Assembly (NCBI GenBank): GCA_040766655.1
Contig: JAXGQB010000006.1
Location: forward strand, 434,001-498,000
Length of the DNA: 64,000 bases
Direction of reading: 5' to 3'
From: JALOOB01 sp040766655
GTDB taxonomy: Bacteria; Chloroflexota; Anaerolineae; CG2-30-64-16
Positions 47,148-55,446 of this stretch are shown here, piece by piece. The notes under the pieces were generated by a model. It ran no database searches. It was not told the DNA's origin and saw nothing but the letters and a program-made list of their open reading frames with translations. Position numbers and translations under genes: made by a program. Each line of letters begins with the position of its first letter. The first letter of the stretch is position 1.

Positions 47148-49583
47148 CTACGTGCGGCCGCCGAGCAGGCGCGTCAGGATCACGCGGGCCGCGCGCTTGT
47201 CGAGCGGCTGGTTGAAGTTGCCGCATTTCGGGCTCTGCACGCAGGAGGGACAGCCGGATTCGCAGGGGCAGGCCACGATCACGTCGAGGGTCGCGCGCCA
47301 CAGGTCGGGCAGCAACTCGAACCCCTTCTCGGCGATCCCCACGCCGCCCGGGAAGCCGTCGTAGATGAAGATCTGTGCCGCGTCCGTGTCGGGGTGGCGC
47401 GGGGTCGAGATGCCGCCGATGTCCCACCGGTCGCACATGGCGAACAGCGGCAGGATGCCGATGGCCGCGTGTTCGACCGCGTGGATGCCGCCCAGGAAGT
47501 TCAGCCCGCGGCCGGCCAGTTGCGCGGGGAGGTCGGAGGGCAGGTCCCACCACAGCGCGACCGTCTCGTATTCCGAAAGGGGCATGTCCAGCACGTCCTC
47601 GCCCACGACCGCCTCAGTGGAATGCTGGATGCGGCGATAGCCGACCACCTGCGACCGCACCCGCACCCGGCCCAGGTAGGCCAGGCCCCCCGGCGTCTCC
47701 CGGTGGCGCACCGAGCGCACGATGCGCAGATCGTTCAGCTCGCGCGGCTGGGTGTAGTAGTCGACCTGTGATTGCTGCACGATGGCATGGCGCAGGTCGC
47801 CGTTGTACTCCGTCACAAGATAGGCTTCGCCCTGGTGGAGGTAGACTGCGCCGGGGTGGACGCGCTGGGGCGCGGTCGTGGCGCTCAGCTCCTCGATCAT
47901 CTTGTACTGGTTGCCCGCGTCGAGCACTGCGAAGCGATCGCCCTCCGCGTCGCGCAGGCTGACGTTCTGCGCGGGATAGTCGCCCGCGGCGTAGACCCAT
48001 TTTTCGCCCGTGTACTGCAGCGTGCCCTCGCGCTCCAGCCCGACCATCGCATCGACGAAGCCTGGGCCGAAGAGCGCCTCGTCGTCCTGCCCGCCCTCGT
48101 CGGCTCGCAGCGGCGACTCGTGCGCGGCGCACGGCAGGTGACGCTGGAGGATGTAGACGTTGTCCGGGTCGAGCAGCGCGTGCTCGCTGGGCTTGCCCAG
48201 CAGCACGTCGGGGTGGCGCATGTAGTACTGGTCCAGCGGATTGTCCAGGCCGATCAGCATCGAGAGGCTGGGATCGGACCCGCGGCCCGCGCGGCCCGCC
48301 TGCTGCCAGAGAGAGGCGATGGTGCCCGGGAAGCCGACCAGGAGCGACGCGTCCAGGCCGCCCACGTCGATACCCAGCTCCAGTGCGGTCGTGGCCGTGA
48401 CCCCCACCAGCCTGCCCCCGAACAGGTCACGCTCGATGCGCCGGCGGTCCTCGGCCATGTACCCCGCGCGGTACGCCGCGATGCGCTGGACGAGCTCCGG
48501 CCGCGTCTTGCCCAGGTGCTGCCGCGCGTAGCGCAGGAGCAGCTCCGCGATCACGCGGGCACGGGTGAAGGCGATGGTGCGCACCCCGCCGGATACCAGG
48601 CTGACGAAGAGCTCCGAGGCCTCGTGGTTTGCGCTGCGGCGGGCGGTCTGCGTCTTGTCCACGAAGGGTGGGTTCCACAGCGCGAAGGCGCGCGGCCCGT
48701 GCGGCGAGCCGTCGTCGGTGACCACCGTGGCAGGCAGGCCGGTCAGCAGGGTGAAGTGCTCGGCCGGGTTCGCGATCGTGGCCGAGGTGGCGATGAACTG
48801 CGGGCCCCGCATCTCGCCGCCGGTGGCGACTCCTCCGCCGTGCGCTGCTCCAACGGTGCTGCCCCGACGGCGCACGCCGGCCGAGCGCAACACCGACGCG
48901 CGCGTGCGGCGTCCGCCGTCGGCAGACTGGTAGATGGCGCAGACCCGGCGCAGGCGGCGCAGGACGCAGGCCACCTGGGAGCCGAAGACGCCGCGATAGG
49001 TGTGCGCCTCGTCGATCACGACATAACGGAGATGGCGGAAGAACTCGGCCCACAGGGGGTGATTGGGCAGGATGCCCGCATGGAGCATGTCCGGGTTGGT
49101 CAGCAGCACGCGCGCCTGCTTGCGCAGACGAGCGCGCGCACCCTGAGGCGTGTCGCCGTCATAGGTGGCGGCCAGCGGGTTGACGATCTCGCCACCCGCG
49201 GCCTTCACAAGTGCGCGCCACTTGCCGAGTTGGTCCTGTGCCAGCGCCTTGGTCGGGTAGATGTACAGGGCGCGGGCGAGGGGGTCGCGCGCGAGGGCCT
49301 CGAGCACCGGGATGTTGAACGCCAGCGTCTTGCCCGAGGCCGTGGACGTCGCGACGACGACGTGCTCCCCGTCGAGCGCCAGGTTGATCGCCTCAGCCTG
49401 GTGCACGTAGAGGCGCTCCGCGCCGGTCGCCCTCAGCGCAGCCTGCACCGGCGGGCTCAGCCGGGCGTTCAGCCGGCCGTAGCGCGCCTCCCGCGCGCGC
49501 AGCGTCTGCACGTGGACGAGTTGTCCCGCGTAGCTCCTGTCGCGGCGCAGCGTGTCGAGGAAGGCGTTCGGATCGAATGACAT
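47148..49583 (-). CDS. MrfA-like DEAD/DEAH-box helicase with C-terminal Zn-binding domain (DUF1998)
   Basis: A 811-residue superfamily 2 helicase. Motifs: VVATSTASGKTLAFNIPVLEAL (Walker A variant), LLTNPDMLHAGIL, VVIDEAHTYRG, FIATSATIANP, VTATTALELGIDVGG and IASLWQQAGRAGRG. The C-terminus holds four cysteines in CPCESGCPSCVQSPKCGN, as in MrfA/YprA-type helicases, which take part in repair of DNA damage. A ~55-residue Arg/Gly-rich insert (near residue 220) between the DEAH box and motif III looks unstructured. The ATG at 49583 matches the family start. Confidence 0.92.
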   Translation of the reverse strand: MSFDPNAFLDTLRRDRSYAGQLVHVQTLRAREARYGRLNARLSPPVQAALRATGAERLYVHQAEAINLALDGEHVVVATSTASGKTLAFNIPVLEALARDPLARALYIYPTKALAQDQLGKWRALVKAAGGEIVNPLAATYDGDTPQGARARLRKQARVLLTNPDMLHAGILPNHPLWAEFFRHLRYVVIDEAHTYRGVFGSQVACVLRRLRRVCAIYQSADGGRRTRASVLRSAGVRRRGSTVGAAHGGGVATGGEMRGPQFIATSATIANPAEHFTLLTGLPATVVTDDGSPHGPRAFALWNPPFVDKTQTARRSANHEASELFVSLVSGGVRTIAFTRARVIAELLLRYARQHLGKTRPELVQRIAAYRAGYMAEDRRRIERDLFGGRLVGVTATTALELGIDVGGLDASLLVGFPGTIASLWQQAGRAGRGSDPSLSMLIGLDNPLDQYYMRHPDVLLGKPSEHALLDPDNVYILQRHLPCAAHESPLRADEGGQDDEALFGPGFVDAMVGLEREGTLQYTGEKWVYAAGDYPAQNVSLRDAEGDRFAVLDAGNQYKMIEELSATTAPQRVHPGAVYLHQGEAYLVTEYNGDLRHAIVQQSQVDYYTQPRELNDLRIVRSVRHRETPGGLAYLGRVRVRSQVVGYRRIQHSTEAVVGEDVLDMPLSEYETVALWWDLPSDLPAQLAGRGLNFLGGIHAVEHAAIGILPLFAMCDRWDIGGISTPRHPDTDAAQIFIYDGFPGGVGIAEKGFELLPDLWRATLDVIVACPCESGCPSCVQSPKCGNFNQPLDKRAARVILTRLLGGRT

Positions 49584-49660
49584 GGCAATTCGCACAAATG
49601 GTGCAGGGGCCATTATACCAGATGGCGGACCCTTCGATTCTTCACCGCTCCTTCGACTCC

Positions 49661-49678
49661 GGGCCGCCGTGGCGGCCC
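49661..49678. repeat. Perfect palindrome in intergenic region
   Basis: GGGCCGCC-GT-GGCGGCCC between the divergent helicase and aldolase genes. The remaining ~210 nt of that gap hold only the putative aldolase promoter. Confidence 0.6.
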
Positions 49679-49743
49679 TCCGCTCAGGATGCCAGCTACG
49701 GGGCTGTGACGGCTCCTTCGGGCGGCGATCGCTTGGCGATTGC

Positions 49744-49773
49744 TTGACAAAGGCTTTCCACCTGACGTACCCT
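49744..49773 (+). promoter_or_regulatory. Possible promoter of the aldolase gene
   Basis: TTGACA (49744-49749), 18-nt spacer, TACCCT (49768-49773). Perfect -35, weak -10. Confidence 0.4.
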
Positions 49774-49813
49774 GTGGCGGAAGACAGATTCAACCTGCTA
49801 CTGCGAGGTCATC

Positions 49814-50494
49814 ATGGCGAGATTCACCCGGCTCGAAGTGCTCAACACCATCATCGACACCGGACTGGTGCCGGTCTTCTACAACAGCAGCGCCGAGGTC
49901 ACGAAGAACGTCGCCCGCGCCATCTCAGCCGGCGGCTGCCGCCTGCTGGAGTTCACCAATCGCGGGGACTTTGCACCGGAGGTGTTCAAGGAGCTGTCGT
50001 ACTACTGCCAGCGGGAGCTTCCTGGCATGATCCTCGGCGTCGGCTCGATCGTGGACGCGCAGACCGCGGCGCTCTACGTGGCGTACGGCGCGAACTTTGT
50101 GGTGGGGCCGTACACCAACGCGGAGGTCGCCCGCTTCTGCAACCGGCGCAAGATCGCGTACAGCCCCGGCTGCGGCAGCGCCACGGAGATCGGCGAGGCC
50201 GAGGAGCTGGGCGCGGAAATCGTGAAGGTGTTCCCGGGCGATTCCGTCGGCGGCCCAGGCTTCGTGAAGGCCATGCTAGGCCCGTGCCCCTGGACGCGCA
50301 TCATGCCGACCGGCGGGGTGCAGGCGACGCGCGAGAGCCTGACCGCCTGGTTCAAGGCAGGCGTGGCGGCCGTCGGCATCGGCGGGGATCTCATCAGGAA
50401 GGAGTACCTCGCGGCCGGCGACTACGACGCGCTCACGGCCAAGACCGCGGAGGTCCTGGCGTGGATTCGCGAGATCCGGGGCCAAGTGAAATAG
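49814..50494 (+). CDS. eda: KDPG/KHG aldolase (2-keto-3-deoxy-6-phosphogluconate aldolase family)
   Basis: A 226-residue class I aldolase: residues LVPVFYNSSAEVTKNVARAI, Glu in CRLLEFTNRGD, GVGSIVDAQTAALYVAYGANFVVGP, Schiff-base Lys in AEIVKVFPGDSVGG and MPTGGVQATRESLTAWF. It cleaves KDPG to pyruvate and glyceraldehyde-3-phosphate. A KDG-kinase-like gene lies convergent next to it, which would make the substrate. Gene symbol by family; the exact substrate is inferred. Confidence 0.9.
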   Translation: MARFTRLEVLNTIIDTGLVPVFYNSSAEVTKNVARAISAGGCRLLEFTNRGDFAPEVFKELSYYCQRELPGMILGVGSIVDAQTAALYVAYGANFVVGPYTNAEVARFCNRRKIAYSPGCGSATEIGEAEELGAEIVKVFPGDSVGGPGFVKAMLGPCPWTRIMPTGGVQATRESLTAWFKAGVAAVGIGGDLIRKEYLAAGDYDALTAKTAEVLAWIREIRGQVK

Positions 50495-50518
50495 GCCGGC
50501 GCGCCCCCGCGTGCGTCA

Positions 50519-50540
50519 GGGGGCCACGAGGCCCCCTTCT
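50519..50540. terminator. Terminator between aldolase and KDG-kinase-like gene
   Basis: GGGGGCC (50519-50525), ACGA loop, GGCCCCC (50530-50536), then TTCT. It lies 25 nt after the aldolase stop, between convergent genes. Confidence 0.7.
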
Positions 50541-50552
50541 CCGTCTCGTGGC

Positions 50553-51701
50553 CTACCTCGAGGCCTTCACACCGCCGCCGGCAACGGCCCGCTTGACTTC
50601 CGCCAGCACCGCCCGCTCGTCGACCATGGTGGTGTCACCCGGCGTCTCCTGCACCAGGATGCCGTGCGCTGCGCCCCATTGCACTGCCGTTGCCAGGTCG
50701 TGGCCCTTCAGCAGCGCGGCCAGCACGCCGGACGTGAACGAATCGCCGCCCCCGGTGCGGTCTGCGATCGGAATGGACCGGCGGATGGGCGCGGTGTGGA
50801 AGGCGCCGGCCGCGGTGTCATAGAGGACCGCGCCCCAGTCGATGGCGTCCGCGCTGGTCGCGCCGCGCCACTGCGTGCCGATGAGGCTCAGGTTGGGGAA
50901 GTCGCGGGCCACGGCCCGCACGGTCTCCTTGTACGCCTCCAGCCACTCCTCGAACGGCGCCTTGGATGGCACCTTCGTCTCGTAGCCCAGCGCGTCGCTC
51001 AGGTCGGAGTCGTTGCCCACGAGGAAGCCGATGTAGGGCGCGATGGCCTGGTTGATCTCCCGGGCGCGCGCCTTGTCCGGCTCGACCTTGGAGCGGTAAT
51101 TCAGGTCCGCGGCGACGAACGTGCCGTGCTCGTTCGCCTTCTTCACGCCTTCGATGGCCAGCCCGGCGGACGTCGGCGAGATGAGAGTGTAGATGCCGCC
51201 GGTGTTGAACACGCGCACGCCATGCGCACCGAACAACGCGTCCCAGTCGATGTCGCCTTCCCGCAGCTCGCGGACAGCGGCGTGCGCCCGGTAGTAGAGC
51301 GTGTCGGACGGCAGGATGCCCTTGCCGATGTAGGTGATCATCACGCCGTTCATCAGGGTGCCCTTCTGATCGGTGGAGAAGCGGCTGCCGTCGTTCTTCG
51401 TGTTGAACCAGATGATGTGGCCGGTGTCCACCCCCGCGGCGCGCAGCTGGTTGCGGATATTGGCGCCGATGTGATCGTCCACCAGCGCGGTCAGCACCGC
51501 GGTGCGCAGCCCGAAGGCGTAGGCCAGGCCGTACGCGACGTTGGTTTCGCCGCCGCCCTGGTAGATGCGCGCCTGCCGCGCCAGGGGCATGGGCACGTCA
51601 AATGGGTCAAAGCGCAGCATCACCTCGCCCAATGCCACGCCGTCGTAGCGGCAGGCATCGGCCGGCTTGATCTGTCGGTACGTGACGACTGTTTGTGCCA
51701 T
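50553..51701 (-). CDS. PfkB-family sugar kinase, probable 2-keto-3-deoxygluconate kinase
   Basis: A 382-residue ribokinase-fold kinase. It has ALGEVMLRFDPFDVPMPLARQARIYQGGGETNVAYGLA near the start (split here from a longer conserved stretch: MLRFDP, then GGGETNVA) and DRTGGGDSFTSGVLAALL with the catalytic Asp. The N-terminal motif is typical of KDG kinases. With the neighbouring KDPG aldolase it would complete a 2-keto-3-deoxygluconate route. AGGAGG precedes the ATG. It lies at the end of the trehalose block but 140 nt from otsB, so co-transcription is uncertain. Confidence 0.85.
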   Translation of the reverse strand: MAQTVVTYRQIKPADACRYDGVALGEVMLRFDPFDVPMPLARQARIYQGGGETNVAYGLAYAFGLRTAVLTALVDDHIGANIRNQLRAAGVDTGHIIWFNTKNDGSRFSTDQKGTLMNGVMITYIGKGILPSDTLYYRAHAAVRELREGDIDWDALFGAHGVRVFNTGGIYTLISPTSAGLAIEGVKKANEHGTFVAADLNYRSKVEPDKARAREINQAIAPYIGFLVGNDSDLSDALGYETKVPSKAPFEEWLEAYKETVRAVARDFPNLSLIGTQWRGATSADAIDWGAVLYDTAAGAFHTAPIRRSIPIADRTGGGDSFTSGVLAALLKGHDLATAVQWGAAHGILVQETPGDTTMVDERAVLAEVKRAVAGGGVKASR

Positions 51702-51841
51702 GATAGGCCTCCTCGTATGAGTGTGTACGGGCCCGGTTCAACCCCACAGGACGCGCATCGCTCCGTTCACCCGCGTCCCTGTTGTCTGCACCGGATCAGC
51801 ATCTGTGGGAAATGGCCGCTCCGACGCGGCCTCGCGCCGGG

Positions 51842-52639
51842 TTACCCCGCCAGTTGCGTCAGCCAGGCGCGTGCTGCGCGCGGCGACGGCAGCCGGCAGT
51901 GGGCCAGCGTAGCCCGTGGCCGGCGAGTCACGACTACTGTCAGCCCTCCGGCGTCGTTGATCGTAGCGAAGGCCTTTTCATCCTTATCGTCGTCGCCCAC
52001 GTAGATCGGCAGGCTGCCTTCCCAGGGGCGTTCCGCAAGCAATTGGGCCACCGCCAGCCCTTTGTCTGCCATCGCGGGCGCGATCTCCAGGAATTTGTGG
52101 CCGTCCAACAACTGCATGGGCGCGGCCCCGCGCGCGACTGACAGGGCCGGCTCAGCCAGGGCCCGTGCACGCGCCAACACCGTCTCTGCTTCGATGGCGT
52201 CTGCAAAGCGCGCATGCAGCGCGAGCGACCAACCCTTGTCCTCCAGGAAGAAGCCAGATCGCCCCTCCAACAGGGCCGCCCACCCGGGCTTGAGAGCCTC
52301 AAGGCCCGGCCGCACTTCCCCGAAGGCGAGGCGGGTGCTTTGACGGCCCTTCTCGTCGCGCAACTCGATGCCGTAGGTGCATGCCAGCGCCAGCCCATCG
52401 ACCGGCACCAGCGTCTCGAGGTGGTCGAGCCGGCGGCCGCTCACGATGGTGACGCGGATGCGGGGAGACGCCACCAGTGCCTGCAACAGGCGGATCACAC
52501 GCTCGTCCGGCGTCGGGTTCTCCGGCGTCGGCGCGAATTCCGCCAGGGTGCCATCGTAATCCAGGAAGAGGAGCAGGCGGGTGGCGGACGACACTCGTTC
52601 CCGGACCTCCCGGTCATCGCAGCGCGGCATCATGGGCAT
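51842..52639 (-). CDS. otsB: Trehalose-6-phosphate phosphatase
   Basis: A 265-residue HAD-family phosphatase: LLFLDYDGTLAEFAPTPENPTP with the nucleophile Asp, VTIVSGRRLDHLETLVP, LEDKGWSLALHARFA, LLDGHKFLEIAP, DKGLAVAQLL and IYVGDDDKDEKAFATI. These are the OtsB motifs. It removes phosphate from trehalose-6-phosphate made by the OtsA-like enzyme in the same operon. The start is one of two close ATGs (52639, 52630), 8 nt after the GT4 gene. Confidence 0.93.
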   Translation of the reverse strand: MPMMPRCDDREVRERVSSATRLLLFLDYDGTLAEFAPTPENPTPDERVIRLLQALVASPRIRVTIVSGRRLDHLETLVPVDGLALACTYGIELRDEKGRQSTRLAFGEVRPGLEALKPGWAALLEGRSGFFLEDKGWSLALHARFADAIEAETVLARARALAEPALSVARGAAPMQLLDGHKFLEIAPAMADKGLAVAQLLAERPWEGSLPIYVGDDDKDEKAFATINDAGGLTVVVTRRPRATLAHCRLPSPRAARAWLTQLAG

Positions 52640-52646
52640 CGTTGGC

Positions 52647-53906
52647 TCACTTTGCTGCGCCTGTCGCCCGCGCCAGCAGCGGTTCGATGTCGTGCCGCAG
52701 GATCGCGTCCCAGGTATAGCGCCCCCGCACGCGTCGTTTCAGGCGGTAGGTTGGGTCGCTCTCCAGCCGCGCCAGGATGCGGGCCGCGATCTCATCCGGC
52801 CGGTCGTCCGTTGCGAAGAGCAAAACGTCGTCTGCTGCCAGCTCTACGGCCGAAGGGATCGCGCTGCACGCCACCGGCAGGCCCGCCAACCCCGCCTCCA
52901 GCACCGGCATCCCGAACCCTTCGCGGTGGCTGGGCATGAACAGCATATCGGCCAACCGGTAAAGCTCACCGACGGCGCCGGCATCGAGGTAGATGGGCTG
53001 GTCGGGATCGGGCCCCGAATCGAAGATGAAGGTCATCTCGTCTTCGATGTCCAGGCTGCGGCGCAGGCCGCGCAGCTCGTTGAAGTAGGCCATGCTGGCG
53101 GCATCGTGCGGATCGGGCGGGCCCGTCAGCACCAGCTTTGGCCGGGCGCCGTGCTGTTTGAGCGCGGCCACCACCTGCAGCGCCAGCTCGATGTTCTTCG
53201 CGCGCGTCACCCGGACAGGCATCAGCAGCACAGGTGCGCGATCGTAGATGCCCAGGTGCTCCGCCAGCTCGTTGCTCTGCGGCGAGAGTCCCAGCAGAGT
53301 GTCGGGCTCCACGCCGTTGTAGACGACCGGTATCTCCTCCCGCCCGCAGCCGAACAGGCCGGCGAGCTCGTCCTGTCGCCTGGCCGAAACCACCACGTAA
53401 GTGACATCGGGGTGCCTCTTGCGCAGGAGGTCCCACGGGTACTCATCGTAGACCGCCTTGCGCGAGCTGGGGCTGGTCCACGAGAAGTCGTGTCCCCACG
53501 AGATACATCCCGGCAGCGCTTGATCTTCCAACAGGCGCCAGAGCGCCGCAGTGAGGGGCAGGTTGAAGTGCTTGAAGAAGATGTTGTGAACGATGACGAC
53601 ATCGAACCGGGCCAGGTGCGGCGCTAGCGCTGCACGCGCCTGCCCGACCAGGGTGCCGAACTCGCGTGGCACACGGCCACCAAGCAGCGCAGCGCTCGTG
53701 CCGGCTGAGCCGAGCGAGTCCAACTCCGGGATGCGGATGAACTCCGCGCGTGCATCGAGCGCTGCAGCGTCGCCGCGCCCGGCGAGGACGGCCACCGGAT
53801 AGCCGGCGTGGCTCAGTGCGCGCACGTGCGCAGCGATCACGGCTTCCACGCCACCGATGACGGGCGGGGCCGAGTAATGCATGATTGCGACGGCTGGCTT
53901 TGACAT
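52647..53906 (-). CDS. GT4-family glycosyltransferase
   Basis: A 419-residue GT-B enzyme. It begins AIMHYSAPPVIGGVEAVIAAHVRALSHAGYPV, has VVYNGVEPDTLLGL, LLMPVRVTRAKNIELALQVVAAL and the donor-site segment LFMPSHREGFGMPVLEAGLAGLPVACS with the EGFGMP Glu pair. GAGGAGG precedes the ATG. It is placed between otsA and otsB; it may make a trehalose-derived or other glycoside, but the acceptor is unknown. Confidence 0.88.
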   Translation of the reverse strand: MSKPAVAIMHYSAPPVIGGVEAVIAAHVRALSHAGYPVAVLAGRGDAAALDARAEFIRIPELDSLGSAGTSAALLGGRVPREFGTLVGQARAALAPHLARFDVVIVHNIFFKHFNLPLTAALWRLLEDQALPGCISWGHDFSWTSPSSRKAVYDEYPWDLLRKRHPDVTYVVVSARRQDELAGLFGCGREEIPVVYNGVEPDTLLGLSPQSNELAEHLGIYDRAPVLLMPVRVTRAKNIELALQVVAALKQHGARPKLVLTGPPDPHDAASMAYFNELRGLRRSLDIEDEMTFIFDSGPDPDQPIYLDAGAVGELYRLADMLFMPSHREGFGMPVLEAGLAGLPVACSAIPSAVELAADDVLLFATDDRPDEIAARILARLESDPTYRLKRRVRGRYTWDAILRHDIEPLLARATGAAK

Positions 53907-53922
53907 CAGGTCGCCTCCTCGT

Positions 53923-55446
53923 TCATAAGTTCAGCTCCTTGACCGTTGCCAGCTGCCGGCACAGCCAGTCCTGGATGTCCTCCCGCTCGATGATCCACTT
54001 CAGGCGCGCCTGACGCTGTGCCCGCTCGTCCTCGGGCATGGTCAGGGCCTGATGGAGCGCCTCGGAGGTGGCATAGACGTCGCAGGGCGAGATGACGGTC
54101 GCACCCGCCTCCAGTTGCTGCCGTGCGCCTGCGCGTTCGGACAGGATCAGAACCCCGTTCCGTTGGTTGACGATGGGGCCTTCCTTTGCGACGAGGTTCA
54201 TGCCATCGGCGATGGCATTGACCAGCAGCACATCGTAGAGCTGAAGCGCGGCGACCCCGCGCGCGTAGTCGTCTCCCACCAGGATGCGCACCGGTTCCCA
54301 GTCGCTGGTGCCGTAACGCGCGTTCACTCGCCCGGCCGCGGCCATCAGGTCATCCAGGTAGGTCTGGTATTCGTCTACGCCGAGCCGTGAGGGCACCAGG
54401 ATGGCGATGAACACCACGTGTTTATGGTGTTCCGGATGGTGCTCGAGGAGATCCTCGAAGGCTTGAAAGCCGCGGACGATATTCTTGCTCGGCTCCATCC
54501 GGTCGATGCGCAGGACGAGCCGCCGGTCACCGATCATCTCTGCGATGCCCGTCCGGTGTGCGGCCACCTGCGGCGATGCGGCCGTCTGGCGCAGCGCTTC
54601 CACGTCGATCGAGATGGGGAAGTCGCGCACGTGGGTGCTGTGGTTTCGGTGCCAGATCCGACCGTGGCTGAAGTTGACATGTGCCTGGGGCAAGAGCGCC
54701 TCGCACGTCCGGATGAAGTTCTGAGCATCTTCCCGCGTCTGGAAGCCCAGGATGTCGGCTGCACACAGGCCATCCAGGATGGGCTGGCGCATAGCAGGCG
54801 GCAGGATCCGCCAGTACTCCGGGCCCGGCCATGGGATATGGGTGAAATGTAGCATCGCAGGTCGCATCCGCCGCCGAAGCTGCGATCGCAGGAACCGAGG
54901 CGCCATGTAGAGGTGATAATCCTGGAACATCACCAGGGGGTGCCCGCCGATCGTGCTGACGCGGCCGGCAATGGTGTTCGCAAAGTGCTGGTTGACCGCG
55001 ACATAGCCATCGCGCCATGCCTGCCACGTGCTCTGGTCGATGATCGGCGAGCGGGGAACGTCCCACATGGAATGCTGCAGAAACCACAACAGCGGATTGG
55101 AGATCACGTTGTAGTAGCCGTCGTAGGCAGATGGTTCCGGGTTGAGAAACTGCAGGTAGAGCGGTTGGTCGCTGCCGGGCAGCCGGACCTCACCTTCGCG
55201 CCAGGCAGCATCCGTATCACCCGCGGCGCAGGCGACCCAGGTGGCCTGTGAGTGTAAGCACAGCCCCAAGAGCGCAGTCACAAGACCGCCACCGCTGCGG
55301 TGTGCCTGCAGATCCCCACTGTCGTCCGGTTCGAAGCTGATCGGCCCGCGATTCGAGGCGATGATCAATGGCCGTCCGCCCAGCAGTTCTGCTTCGAGCG
55401 TCTCGCAGGAAGTGCGCCGATCTGTATCGGTTGAGGGTGTCATCAT
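53923..55446 (-). CDS. otsA: Trehalose-6-phosphate synthase-family GT20 glycosyltransferase
   Basis: A 507-residue retaining glycosyltransferase: LIIASNRGPISFEPDDSGDLQAHRSGGGL, LHFTHIPWPGPEYWRILP, ADILGFQTREDAQNF, LRIDRMEPSKNIVRGFQAFE, AALQLYDVLLVNAIADGMNLVAKEGPI and LSERAGA. These are GT20 motifs. Trehalose-6-phosphate synthesis is the best guess given otsB two genes on; a glucosylglycerol-phosphate synthase activity cannot be excluded because several positions (such as SNRGP instead of SNRLP) differ from E. coli OtsA. Overlaps the GH gene by 4 nt. Confidence 0.85.
   Translation of the reverse strand: MMTPSTDTDRRTSCETLEAELLGGRPLIIASNRGPISFEPDDSGDLQAHRSGGGLVTALLGLCLHSQATWVACAAGDTDAAWREGEVRLPGSDQPLYLQFLNPEPSAYDGYYNVISNPLLWFLQHSMWDVPRSPIIDQSTWQAWRDGYVAVNQHFANTIAGRVSTIGGHPLVMFQDYHLYMAPRFLRSQLRRRMRPAMLHFTHIPWPGPEYWRILPPAMRQPILDGLCAADILGFQTREDAQNFIRTCEALLPQAHVNFSHGRIWHRNHSTHVRDFPISIDVEALRQTAASPQVAAHRTGIAEMIGDRRLVLRIDRMEPSKNIVRGFQAFEDLLEHHPEHHKHVVFIAILVPSRLGVDEYQTYLDDLMAAAGRVNARYGTSDWEPVRILVGDDYARGVAALQLYDVLLVNAIADGMNLVAKEGPIVNQRNGVLILSERAGARQQLEAGATVISPCDVYATSEALHQALTMPEDERAQRQARLKWIIEREDIQDWLCRQLATVKELNL

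Noticed and set aside
48830..48960. Frameshift or insertion element inside the MrfA-like helicase
   Set aside because: The Arg/Gly-rich stretch keeps the frame and both flanking helicase motifs are intact; it is more simply a variable loop.
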